DNA from: Ascaris suum
Taxonomy: Eukaryota > Nematoda > Chromadorea > Rhabditida > Ascarididae
NCBI GenBank assembly: GCA_013433145.1
Contig: CM024188.1
Location: 1,984,001-2,048,000 of the forward strand
Length of the DNA stretch: 64,000 nt
Direction of reading: 5' to 3'
Made by a program: the position numbers and the translations under genes. Numbering within the stretch: position 1 is the first letter of the stretch; each line of letters begins with the position of its first letter. Below are positions 26,500-39,234 of the stretch, in pieces. Below the pieces are notes generated by a model. The model ran no database searches, was not told the origin of the DNA, and saw nothing but the letters and a program-made list of their open reading frames with translations.

Positions 26500-28560
26500 A
26501 TGCATATATCTCACCACCAAATATGAGCACACGATTTGTTCAATATGGGGGTCTTGACCATTCGATCTCGATTTTCGGCAGTCGAATCTTCAAGAGTTTT
26601 TAGGATTTTTATCAATGGCTATGGGGCATAATCTCTGCGGCATCATCATCTCCTTGGCGATAGCTACACATGGGGGATCTCATCCGTGGTGGTTTCATAA
26701 AGGGCTATGCGAATCTGTATAAACAGGAATGCATGCAGATGTAAGACACTGCGCAACTTTCATCAAAGCCCCTTCACACTGCCCAAATTGTACTACCTAG
26801 GCACACGTCAAAAGATTGTTATTCTTTTACTAAACCTTCAAAAAAGTCGGAATGCTCGATTCTCTTGTTATTTTGGATTGTCGTGGATCGCTGGCCGATA
26901 TTGGCGTAATCGTTAAGAATTTTGGAAGAGCAGACGAGTTTTCACCGGAATTTTAACGCTTGGGACAGCGTCCTTATCAAAATTAGGGCGTTTTCGTCAG
27001 CATCTGCGCTGCGCCTGCCTCCTTTATCTTCATTTTTCCTCGAAGCTCATACGTGGACATCATCTTCTAATCATAGGCATGGGAATCGTCATTCCTCACT
27101 GATGAGAGGGGATTTGCAATCTGTTTTCACTTAGCACCCACCACCGAAGTCTCTTCAACATTCACAACCGGTCTCGGAGGAAAGAATTTGAAAAAAAAAG
27201 GTTTCTTAATGTTTGAATTTGATGAGCGCGAAGCTCCACATTTTTTCAGCTTGCGAAAGCCTTTAAAAAGTTCTCGTGCCGTCTTTGCTCACCCAGAGCG
27301 GTTATCGGCACCTATTTGGTGAGCTCACGGTGCAAAATGCGACTAATAGCAACAAGTTTGCGACGTTCGCTTGCCACAAGCAATTATCACACTTTTGCTG
27401 ATGTCCTTCGCCTGTTGAAAGCGGCTAACAGCATTGACTTTGGAGCTTAAAGCTGCTAGAAGCGGCTATCACCATATGCTCGATGGCGTTAGACTGCGAA
27501 GATCCCGACATCGCCGTGTTCGGTTACAAAGCGTTTGGCGCCTCTCTCCTGATGGCATTCGCATACTGATATGCCTCGACGTGCTTCAAGCCTCGGCTAT
27601 TTTCTGAAAATCCTCGCAGCGTCTCCGACTACATGTTCAGGTCTGCTAAAGTTAGGGCGCCGGAGGCTTTCGAGGTATGCCAACGCTATTGTGTACTATT
27701 TCACTAAGCAAGACTCGCATAGGTTGCACAAGTGCTGCTTAGAATGTCAGCACTGCAGTAGGAACGTGATGAAAGAGTAACTCGCGAAATGTTAAGATCG
27801 TCATTGAACGCTATAAACGGTGGTTCATGGGCATGTAGGTGCAGACAGGAATGCCTTAGCGGCAAATTGATGCAACGTCTCATCCCGACATGTCGCTATC
27901 GTGTGATCAACCTTTTGATCATGCAACTGATGCAATGATATAATGATTTGACTTTCCGCATGCAGAGGCCTTTCATAAATTAGAATATTCTTAGTGTTTT
28001 TCTCATCAAGTTTTATTTTGTAATAAGAAGAGATAGCATTGGATCGTAAAGAAGGCTGCAGAGCCAACAAATGATTCATTATCACTTCCGTCAGTGTGCA
28101 ATTAGAACGAAATATTCGTTGCAAACATCCAAGAAGGTGCAAGAAAAATACTAAACACCAAACAGCAATATAAGTTTGTTAGTTAAAACTTCTAGTGGTG
28201 GTACTTAGAGCATTTCAACGACCACATGATACTGCTGATCTATGCTCTGCCACATAAGACATCAAATATGGACAGTCGACGATGGGCGATAGCCACGCGA
28301 TAAACTTCAGGTGTTGGTATTTTAGCGCGCAACGGTCGGAGAATACTGTTGGCATTCGGGGCATCAAATGGTTTTCGTGACACAGCCCGATATGAGGCAA
28401 TAGAAGTCCCCAAAGTTTGGGGGACCCTCAAAACGTTGGAGGCTATTATTCGACAGCTGTTATATGGCGATGATTATTTCCTAATAACTTGTTGCTCATA
28501 TCCCAAGCTACTCCTGGCCAACGTAGTAATCCCATGCTATTAAGCTTTCGTTGCTGCTTT
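26500..28560. mobile_element. Transposon- or repeat-derived block (family unknown)
   Basis: This 2-kb block is less AT-rich than the flanks. It contains overlapping broken frames on both strands: 26707-27134 plus, 27571-27780 plus, 27825-28142 minus and 28215-28431 minus. The two minus frames have normal-looking amino-acid content (for example SLHQLHDQKVDHTIATCRDE, and RKPFDAPNANSILRPLRAK), but no start, intron pattern or known domain. I did not find terminal inverted repeats or LTRs. A decayed mobile element is the simplest reading, held weakly. Confidence 0.3.
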
Positions 28561-31500
28561 TTATAACGCTAAAAAATGATTGTTGGTATCCCACAATTTG
28601 CTACAACAGGTGTTAGTTGCCTATAGGTTATTCCTCCTCATTCAAGTGAATTTAACTGCACGAATTTAGGAATATAATACCTCTTATTTGGTTACCATCC
28701 ATCGATCCGCAAACTTTCTTATTTACGTTAACTATACTAATTGATAAATACGGGGCTTAGAAAATAGCTATTTTCAAAGCGGACAGGTGTCGATGAATTT
28801 TGTAGTCGATAAATTCTCTTATCATTTTTAGATAATGATATCCTGGGCAAGCGTACAATCCAAAGATGAGTACGTAATGCACTTTCTATGATACGTTGAA
28901 AGATAATCCTTTCCTATATTAAAAAAAAAAAAAACAACTATAGTGCATAAAAATGTCGTGAAATCTTTCGTTCCTTTAATCGTTATTCATGTGCACTAAA
29001 AAAAATTGTTTCTTTAATTTATTCACAAACCGATATTAATACTTCATAGACTCGTTGTTTGAAATAATAGCTGAATGTGTTGTTATGATATGTTGATTTG
29101 TTTCCTACGAAATGAAACCATACTAGACGCCACAACAAACAAACGAATATCATTGAAGTGTTGGCCATATTTGAATCAACGCTGTCAGAAACGTTAACTA
29201 AGCAAAGAAATATGTTTGAATAATGCGTCTATATGTTTGTCGAAATCGCAACAATTGCTAAAACTTCCATAGCAACGCAACTACCTGTCTACTGAGCGTA
29301 AGACTTGCTATGGTACCTATGTATGTGGGCCGCACTAAAGTGACCAATAGCACGGGCACAATGTACAGTGCGCAGATTTTTAGCGAGAAGAAATAGTTGC
29401 CTTATTGATTTTCATAAGCTCGATTTTGTCAACGATGATATCTAATGCGAAAACCACGCATGAAGAAAGCTCTTCTGAGCGATTTTCGAATGGCAGTCAT
29501 TTTAGCTATCGGATAACATATTTATTCATCCAGAAAAAGAAAGGATTCTTCTTGTAGGAAAAATTCGTTTTTATTAAAAATATATCTGGAAATTTTTCTT
29601 TTACCATAATTTTATTTTTGCTAAAGAATGATTGTTGTCTATGATAAAAAAGATAAGACTAGCACAACGAAAGAATTTAGTATAAATTGGTAGCCTTTTA
29701 CAATGAGAATTCGCTGCTAAATAGCTTAGCGCAATCGTTGTGCTATGAATTATTAGGCGTAAATGGTATGTTTAATTATATGAGATCGTGAAATTAGAGG
29801 CAGTGTTGACAACTTATCACCGTTGTGTTTATCATCGAAATGCACAGATATTTATACTTTTATTCAGTAATAACGCAATAGCATCTGCATTAATAACCTG
29901 TGTTATTGTCACTCCGGCTCGTGCTATGATAAAACCGTAGATTGCCAACGAAAAATCGGTGGCGATACGTTGAAGCAGACTGATTTCAAGAAGTGAGCGT
30001 ATCATTGCCTATTCAGATGCGTTACCTCGTGATCATTGAATCGAAAGGATCAAACTATGCGTAAACTTAACTATAGAACTATCGCTGCGTGAGAAAGATT
30101 TCTGTGCTTGCTCTCTCGGGGTTTGTGTGCACTCTGTCTAGCAAATAATTAATGATACGATATGAAGCAAATGAGATTTGCTTGAGTTATGCATCCTGCT
30201 TCAAAACTCCACATAAACAGAGCGTAACAAGAAACACGAATTTTAAAATTCTTCTCTAAGCCAGATAAGTGGGGACCCATTATTTAGCTGTATCTATTGT
30301 TTGACCTTTTCACTTGAATGTGATGCCTCGAAGAAAATCGTCTTAAATCTCGCCAATTTTCCATGCAAGGGTATTTTTGCAGTGAGATGCGAAATCAGAC
30401 GGAAACTTGAAGCATGTTATGCGTTTTATTCAGCGCACCAAGTTCAGGGTATGAGTTGAGGTGTGCTCGATTGGTCGGCGTAAAAAGGTAGCTTTTTGTT
30501 TTCTTGCTTCAAAACATCGTGTTAAAAAGTTTTATTGGCTTTTATATTTTTTCGTAGAATTTTGCAAAATAAACTTAAACGACATCACTTTTTTACCCGC
30601 ATTTTATTCTCGAGTATTCATATAAATTTATGAAGGCATGGCGATCAGTGGAGTTTTTTTAATCACACTGCATTCCTTACTTCACAACATCGCCTTGAAT
30701 ACTTTCAGCCTTGAACAAATTGGCGATGTTCCCAAAGTTATGGCACCAGATACGATGTTGTTGGTTTTCTGCACTTCTGGGGTCCTTTATAGAACGGGGG
30801 AGGGCGGGAGGCTGGACAGGGAGGAGGTAGGGAGGGAGGTGGAACAGGAGTGAGTGAGCAAGAGGGTGGAGATATAGAAGCAGGGAATTTCTACCTTTTT
30901 CTACTCTGTATTTGGGAGCAGTCAGTACTTTTACTGATGATATTATAAGAGAATGGAAACCTCCAAACCTCTATAACAAATGCATCAGCGATAATTTGCG
31001 CACAGATACCTTTACCAAGTCAGCAAGTTTCTATGATTATTGCAAAAGCTTCATCTATAAACCACTATATATGTAGCTGATTTCATTAATAAGTATGCAA
31101 ATGTCGAATTTTCTGCACAACTATTATGAAGAAACGAGAGTTCTCTTTATCGTTTAATTGAAGTTCAACGACATATTAATGTTGGTCACTCATTTCGATG
31201 CATTACGAAAAGAAAAACACATATTCAATAAAACTCTACATTTGCAATAATGTGTTATACATCGACGTTACGATTTAAGATATTCTCGTTGACATTCAAT
31301 ACGCATTAATTGCAATTGTCTTATTATGAATTGCATTTTTCATTGTATATATAGTGCAAATGTGTTTAATTTAAAAATAAAATACGATAGAGTAGTGTAA
31401 TAGTGAAATTTGCTCGTTGTGTGAATTTTTTGCGAACATAATTCAACAACGCTTAAAATGCACTTAACCGGTTACTTCGATTATTATCATTTCCATTTAA

Positions 31501-31790
31501 CTAATGAATTTCTTCTTCGCTATAAACTTTTTCATAAACGAATATTCAAAGAGATTCGTTCATTATTTGTTGACAATATTTATTTGTTTATAATTCCGGA
31601 GAATTATATTGATAATAATATCTCAAAAAAAGTATGCGTTTAGCATCTTATTACAATTGAATGAGCTTATTTTCTTAACGATGCTATAACTTTTAAATAC
31701 TTAACTAACAAGTATTTTAATGAATCTGCTTCGGTTACTCGTTCACAAATCTTTAGTTTCTTTCATTTTTTTCCTCGCCTCAAACTTTTC
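28561..31790. other. Intergenic or intronic AT-rich region
   Basis: No supported exon. A minus-strand segment near 30650-30770 could continue the orphan gene in the required phase after an AG at about 30772, but its acceptor lacks a pyrimidine tract, so I do not call it. A G-rich tract lies at 30796-30843. Confidence 0.4.
30796..30843 (+). other. G-rich tract, candidate G-quadruplex
   Basis: At least five runs of three or more G separated by short loops within about 48 bp on the plus strand. This satisfies a simple four-run G-quadruplex pattern. Confidence 0.5.
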
Positions 31791-31843
31791 TTTCGTTTAT
31801 AAATAATTGTGTGTGGGTCGGACAAAACAACAACAAATAAAAC

Positions 31844-34800
31844 CTTTATAGACGTTTCGATAGCACCATACTGCTCTATTGCAGCCTACGGTCACCTCAA
31901 ATACGTAAGCGTTCACTGAAATGCTTCTCATAATCAATATATTGCTGCTCAATTTGAGTGTGTACTTACTACTTACTTTACAATATGCACCGGGAAAAAC
32001 TGCTTCCCGAGTGACTCTTCGGAACCGAGATGATACGACTGGCATATCAATGGATGTGAAACTTTCGAAACTGTTGAAGTTTTCCGTCGTCGCAGTGCAA
32101 TTCAGACGCGCGTGGAGGGGCGACAATGCAATTCTAGCCAATATTGTGGATATTGTAAACGGATATATAGTCATATTTCGTTTTGCATATAGGTTCTCTT
32201 TAGCTAATCGGATTTAAAATCCATCAATTATTAACTTTCACAATCAATCTATGCAACATTTACCACCTATTCAACGCTCTATAGAGCAATTCTTGCTAAG
32301 AAATTTTTTAAAATGTCTTCGCAAGATATTTGTCAACTTGATGGAGGATAGCTTAAAGCAGTAGGATATCCTAAAATGAGACGAATATATGTTTTTATTG
32401 CGTGCATAATAGACAACTTCATTGCGATGAGAAATCTAAAATTTTGTTAAAGCATAAAAGACGCACTAAAAGATTTTTTTTTGTCGGCGGCTTTTCAAAA
32501 TAGGTTACTTTTCAAGTTTTCTTATTTCCCTTTTACAATAGTAGATCTCAGAATTTCGACACCCGACACATGCACGGCGAAAATTTTCTTTCAGGTGATT
32601 GACATCTACTAAATAGGAGACCACTTTTCAATTTGTTTGAAGGTTTTTTTTTTAAATGGCGTAACAGAATTGCGACTGTAAATGTTGATGATATTGTTGA
32701 CATTCATTTTATGCTAAGACAATTCGTTTAGAATCTCGCTGAAGTCGTTGACGCAAAAAATGAGCAGCGTTAAACCAAAGACAACGATCTCCACATAATC
32801 ACGAAATTAATGAATAAAATATGTTGAGATGCTTCTGCAATTCGAATACAACAACATTTTCTTCTCGTCGACAAATCACCGGCATTATAAATATTGATCG
32901 ACAATTTGAAACAGTATCGAAGCTTTATTTCTTGAAAACTGATAGAAACATTAGTGCAGCAGTTATTCCGTATTTCGCCATTTCAAATAGGCTAGTGGAA
33001 ATAAGGTTAGAATGAGTAAGGTGAGTGATATGGCACATCATTTAGAATGCATTGAGGTCTATTATAGCATTTGAGACATTTCACTAAATAATCAAGAAAG
33101 ATTTAACTTAGAAAGTGAAATGATTTGCTGAAAGCTCATCAAATGTAAGGGCGAAAATGGCTAGGTATGTATGTAATAATCAGCCTAAATGAAGAGCTAA
33201 TGAAACGTTTCATATGAATTCTCGCTTTGTGCTGGTAATGCGCCCATCTTTAATCGCTATGCTCATGAGAGCATATTCAAACATGACGGACGATCCTCTT
33301 GGGGTTTCCCGAATTAATAATTGCTCGTTCACGTCACTTAGTGCACTCGAAAATTACACTGGAGACCTTCTTACAGCAAGCATTACGATCAGATTTTATC
33401 AACATCAATTTTCGAATTCCTATAATCCCAGTGATATGTCATTTATAATTCATGATTCATCGAATACATACGAGATAAACAAATGTCATAAAGAAAGATC
33501 TACTCAAAACGCACCTTATAATGCATAGGAAGAAAAACGTTCGCATTTTCGTGCTACTCCATAAATTGATTACTATGAGTCCTGTATATCTATACGTTAA
33601 CGATTTGGCGAGCAGCTAGATTTTCTACATCTTTTGAGGGTATAAAAACCGCTTTTTGTAGCATTTTACTCTGAGATTCGCATGCTAATTTTGCTAGGAG
33701 ATTGATGATATCGGAAATTCTGGACGCTCACCATTTTTCACGAATTCTAGGACTCAATTTCGTAAAATTTGCTAGAAGCCGTTTAGAAAAAAAAAAACGC
33801 TTTATGAAATTCGGAAAGATGCTGAACAAATTGATAAAAGAACAGCATAAATTCGCACACACTGATATGTGAGGAAAGCGAGCGCTTGAACAATACGCCA
33901 CTCATTTGCTTATTTACTTGCGATTGACTCTGACCGCCATGTTTCTTTCACAGTTTTGTTGGGGTCTTTCTTTTGACATGCTCGCTTTATCCACTATAAA
34001 AGAGCCGTGCAATTGTAAATGGAATCAGCACTGATTTTTAGCGTTATGTTGGGATATTGGCAAAGGTGGTGGAGTTGGTTGAAATATTCGAAATGAAGAC
34101 CTTTTGTTGAAAATTATGAAGTCGTTCATTTGAAGTTAGATGAAGAGGTGGAGTTCGTTCGGCTAAAGCATTTGTACTTCTAACACAGGTTTTATTTTTA
34201 ATGCCGTGCGTTGTCTGCCACCACACGCACTTGCTGGCACCTAGGCATTTGTTACTTCCAGTGTATTTTAACGACACCGACCTCCTATTTGTTACTGATT
34301 GTCACATTCGCCTTGTATTTCTGCACTTATAACCATAAACTTTGCCAGCATTAAAAAAAATCGATTTTTACTCCAACTTCTAAACTTCATTTCTCTTTTT
34401 GATTAGTTCCTCTAAATTTTTGAATTTAAAATACGAAGGAAAGGTTCATTAAGCACTCACGCAATTATGTAAAATTGCTGTACGAGTTCTTCTTTTTTTT
34501 TTTAATAAAGCGACGAGTGTATTGTTCCCGTTTTTCTTCCGGTTTCTTCTCTGTATACTTCCCTCATGTAATAAACATGTTTCAAGAAAAGGGTCGCCCA
34601 AGAAAACGAGTTCCCCCAATAATAGGCTAAGAAAAGCAATTATGAGTTCACCACTACTTCATTCAGGCATTGAAAACTGGTTTGTTGAATAAATTGCAGA
34701 TGGAATGCAAAATGCCATAGCGTTGCAGCACTATGATGGTAGTGTAAAAGAATGTCTTCCTATGAAAATACGGCCAAAATAGATCGAAGGGTCATTATTT

Positions 34801-37019
34801 TATTAGTATTCTTTCATAGTGTCATAGTGTCGCTAATTCATGTGTTACAAATTCAAAAGGCTCCTCATATAGTAAGATTTTCATACAGAAAATCGCTTAG
34901 CCACATCGCATTACTGACAAAAATTGTTACATAGCAAGCTCATACTCTCAAGATCCCAAACGAATATTATCCAGATGGTTAAGTTTCATATAAACTAAAA
35001 AAAATGATATTAGCGCAAAAAAGCACACAGCATTATTTGATGGTTTATTTTCAGGAATACTTTATGGAGGCGAAAAGTTGCTCGATGATACGACTATAGC
35101 AACTCTTTGATTAGCTATAAAGAGCGATTTTTTCGCTGAGCATAATCTATATAATACAGTTATAATCAAAGGGCTGCAAAATTTATGAAATACGCGTCAT
35201 AGAATCTCTTTCAAAGCGCATACGACAATATGAAAATATGTGAGAAATTGTCACTCTAATATGTTCTAGTTATTTCTAAGAGTTTGAAGCATCCAGGTTA
35301 ATTTTCAAAAACTCTCAAAAATTTCCGACTTTCCTATAAGTGGGAAAGCCGAAAAACTTTAATTCAAAAATTTGAAGATTATTTGACACTTTCGGCAGGC
35401 AGCATCATTGCATAGCGCAGCCTAAATTCTCGATTAACTCATTCATGAGTCAGGAGTTGGAAATCTAATTGTCGTTCGAAGGTGGTGCAACAAAAAGCCC
35501 AGTGCAATCAATTCTTTATCTACAGAGAATGTCGTCCATGTCGATCTCAAAAAGTTCAGATTTAAGCTAGAATTTCGAAAGGGTCCTCCGGATTTGACGA
35601 ACATGATTATTACTAGACACAAGAAGCGGTCATTTGTTCATTGTTGCGTCACGCTTTCCAACATATATTCCTTCGTAAGATTACTTGTTATGTCACCGCC
35701 GTGGAAATACTTTCGAGAATCTGTCATTTTGCAGATTTGTTCCGCTGTGACCATCCGTTCGCCCAGCTGGCGAACAGAGGAGGCTATGCGGTAAAATTTT
35801 TTAAAACTTGGAATTTTCTCCTGGGAGCTTTTTCACAAATCGGGTCTCAGTTCTAGAAGTTTGGTCACCTTGTTATTGTTCATGCTTTATTGCTTAAAAC
35901 TTGTCACACCTTACTTGCAATACAAGTTTTGAAAGTTGGTGGCATTATTTGTAACTGATGATGACTTCACACTTGAGCGGTTACGAAATTGGGAGAAGCG
36001 GGCCGCACAAGTACACTGTCTGGAGAACCGTGAATTGAGTGAAATGATTAGCTTTGGGCGAATTTTTCCCTATTAAATTAACAGAGGTGATAAAATTAGA
36101 AAACAGCTTTACTAAATCTAATCAATGTTCTAAATAGTACTCAACCGAATTTGTGCTTTGGTTTTTGTATAAGCGACGTGAAACTTCGAGCAGAAACCTG
36201 AGGTTTTCACTGTCACAGCGGTCGTTCTGCTTTAGCTCCTGCCATCTATCATTTTTTCCACTAGATTAATAAAGGCCCGGAAGTTAATGCTCATATTTTG
36301 AGCACATCAATATTTGCTGTGTTCAAGACGATGACTTAAATCCCATTCAGTATCGATTCTTTATATCTTGCATTAATTATCGGGGCATCAGTGTGTGATG
36401 GACCTACAAATTAAGCATTTTGGAAAAAACTATGAAGTTAACCGAAACTGCGACACTGTAAATTAGGTATATTGAAAAATATATTGAGTTATAAGTGCCA
36501 CACGAATGTCAAATGTTGCGCGTCTTGCAAAAATTTTTGCATTTTAATGCTGCATGCCTGCGATGTAGATTTTTTTCTTCTTCTGCTGGCGTAGTTCCCA
36601 GCTCTTATGCATACTTTGCAATGCTTGCAGAAATAAACGAGGGACTACGTTTCAAGAGGTTTTTGAATGTATTTCTCGACCTCGAAGGGAACTTTATTAG
36701 GTGATGAAGCTGCACTCTTCGACGGCATCTATCATTTCTTCCACGAGTTTCCACAAACATTCGATGAATAATTTGAAAATGATGGTCAATAAATTTGTAC
36801 TATAAAACAAGCACTAAAATATCGACGACCTTGAAGTTCGCAAATGAAATTTCCAGATAACAGGTGGAATAACAGGTAGAATCACATTGCACTTCACCAT
36901 TGGCTCGTTTTTATGTCGATCTAAGTGACCGTCTTCTTCTTGTAATATTTTAATGGGAGGACAAGAAATTGAATAATAAACATTGCAAATGAAGAAGCTA
37001 AAAATAATCGTAACAATCA
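31844..37019 (-). CDS. Unrecognised, probably secreted cysteine-containing protein (partial, three exons)
   Basis: Three minus-strand exons join in phase: 36830-37019 (acceptor CTTTCCAG, donor AG|GTCGTC), 31970-32133, and 31844-31915 (acceptor ATTTCAG, donor G|GTTTTA). The junctions are phase 2 and phase 1, and the frame stays open throughout, giving about 141 residues. The first exon begins with a hydrophobic stretch (IVTIIFSFFICNVYYSIS) resembling a signal peptide, then CPPIKILQEEDGHLDRH and a segment with KCNVILPVIPPVIWKF. The last two exons carry FPGAYCKVSMNAYVFEVTV and GCNRAVWCYRNVYK, with closely spaced cysteines. The start codon and the 3' exon or exons are not identified; the start may be split by the upstream intron. 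The 4.7-kb intron linking the first two exons is inferred from matching phase only. I do not recognise the family. Confidence 0.45.
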
Positions 37020-37781
37020 CTGGAAAGAGTTTAGAAATTTGAGAAATATTAGCAAAAATTTTAGCTAATTTTGAGAATTTTTATGAAATTTTAAATCTCG
37101 AATCTTAAAAAAAAATTTTTTTTAAAAGCATTTTCACCACTCAGAATTCTATAAATTTGCAATTCAATTCTATTGTATAAAAGTTTTGACCTTCTAAAGT
37201 GAAAGAATGAAATTTTTTTCATGAAACGACCATTAAGTGCATTAAATTCTAATGTTAGAATTAGCGATATTTGCAAATCGTAAAAATTTTGCGAACAATT
37301 CGGATTAAATTTCGGGGCAAATTTCTGTTTTGATCCATTTTTCTCATCAATTCTAAATCGTTTTGAATTTTTTTATTATTTGTTGTGTTTTGTTATTATG
37401 AGTCTTTTGTTAGGGTGATGCATAAATTCTGCATAAGAAAAGAGAACAAATTTAGAACATATATATATATATTAGAATTTTTCCGCCATCAACATTTGCA
37501 TCACAACGTGTGTAAAAAAAAAAAAAAACGATTTTCTTCAATTGAACGCTCAATTAGCATTTACTTCAAAATGTTTTCAATTTTAATGATTTTAAATAGC
37601 ATTTTTTTTCTGAGCATTTTTGCAAGTAAAGTAATCCGGTTTCCTCCAAACTTAAACAATTCCTGCACGTCTTTAAGTGATGAAGGGAGGTGCTCGTTCG
37701 CTATAGTGTATTGCAGAAGTAATATTTCACTTTGCTGACAAAACGACAATATACCTTTATCAATGTGATGATTGTTTTTTG

Positions 37782-37904
37782 ATTATTAAAAGCAACCACG
37801 AGCAAAATAGTATGAAAAGAATAACGTTGAATAACCGTAAAAGAATTATTAAAAGCAACCACGAGCAAAGAATAACCGTATGTTGAAGAATAACCGTAAA
37901 AGAA
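37782..37904. repeat. Two-copy tandem repeat, unit about 60 bp
   Basis: Both units begin ATTATTAAAAGCAACCACGA and end GAATAACCGTAAAAGA. The first (37782-37844) is 63 bp and the second (37845-37904) is slightly shorter. It lies between the two orphan minus-strand genes. Confidence 0.8.
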
Positions 37905-38293
37905 TCTGGCTCATGAGCAAAAATCAACTCAATAACTTCATTATTTGATCATTGAATATGAAAATATGATCTACGATTGATTGAAAATATCACTAAAAAT
38001 TTCGGATATTGCAAATTGCTTCCAATTTGATGAAAAATGAGCAAAGAATTAGAGAATACAATTCTTTTGGATTGAGACCATTGCATGAGAGGTGATGAAA
38101 ATTAGCACATCATGGAATAATGAGAGTTGAGGGCAATGAGTGGAGCATATTGTCTATATCCGTCCTTGTTTCTTCTTGAGATCTAGGTGAATATATATGA
38201 TTTCAAATAATTTTTATTTTCTCATATGCTTCATAATTCCATTGTTTATTTCATTGCAATCGGAAAATTCTCACCCCTTTTCAGTTCATTTCT

Positions 38294-39234
38294 TCACCTT
38301 CCTCTAGTTTCTGCAATTAGGTGGCACACCTCTTGTTGAAAATCCCAATATTTATGGCCTACTCTCATTCCCTGAGCAGGATATTCGGATAACCGCCTCG
38401 GTGTTATTTCAAGTTCTAAAGAAATTGCGCAGTTCGAATACTCATTCAGTAATGTTGATTCATGTGCACTATTTAGCTCTGAAGTCAAGGGAACGATCAT
38501 AGAATCTTTGATAAAGCTGATCGCCAGCCATAAATGGGCCTCCAATCCCAGTACCACCGAAAAATAATCCAGCTACAGAAAAGTTCAACTTACGCAAGAA
38601 CGACTAGAAGGGAAATGCTTTGAGTTGCTGAAACCATTTATCATGAAAAAAAATCCATAAATTTCGACCTATTTTCGTATACGTTGCCATAGATTAATAG
38701 CCCTATTCCAGAGCAAAAGCTAATGAAGGCAAAGACACGGAGAAACTGCACGCAGAAGTCAGAAACAGATGAAAAACTATCTCGATGTTGCCACTCTGAC
38801 GGAGAACGGATGAGGTCGTGAGGCTGCAAGGTGAAGGGAGGGAGATGGCTATCCGTGCTGTCAGCATTTTAGTGAAGTAGATGAAAGCATTGAAAATATT
38901 TTTAGTGAAAATTATGGTGAAACAGCGAAGAACGAAATTTCTTGGTATTTCTCTCTATGGCACAAATTTTCTCGGCAAGTAAGCAATAGATTGAAAAAAA
39001 AAACCCGCTGAATTAGTGAAAAATGAGCACGATTGTGTGCATACAGGTTTGCACAACGTTTCATTTTCATGCTTTTGTTGAGTGACGCTTAATGTGATCA
39101 CTTCAGCAAAAGTGTGTTTTGCGTTTTTTTTTTTTTGTATGTGTAACCGATCGCATTCGTTTTAAGTAAAAAATACTCTAACCTCTTCTGCTTCATTCAA
39201 TCGGGCATTTAAAGCCTTCAACTTTTCGGATGTT
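38294..39234 (-). CDS. Unrecognised membrane protein, candidate 3' exons (partial)
   Basis: Three minus-strand exons fit together: 39183-39234, 38683-38823 (acceptor CCTTGCAG, donor AAC|GTATAC) and 38294-38572 (acceptor TTTTCTGTAG), the last ending in a stop. The introns are 359 and 110 nt, both phase 0. The first exon encodes a charged helix (SEKLKALNARLNEAEE). The second has a polar part, then a likely membrane segment (FAFISFCSGIGLLIYG). The third starts with another hydrophobic stretch and ends hydrophilic. Minus-strand AATAAA motifs follow near 38215 and 38255. The 5' end is missing. The third exon also has a short glycine-rich alternative frame (FGGTGIGGPFMAGDQLYQRF), so its true frame is not certain. 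No family recognised. Confidence 0.33.

Noticed and set aside
30650..30772. Possible terminal exon of the orphan secreted gene
   Set aside because: The phase would fit after an AG near 30772, but the acceptor lacks a pyrimidine tract and the encoded peptide has no cysteines or supporting similarity.
36495..36704. 69-codon plus frame with balanced composition
   Set aside because: There are no splice sites or domain, and it lies in what appears to be an intron of the minus-strand orphan gene.
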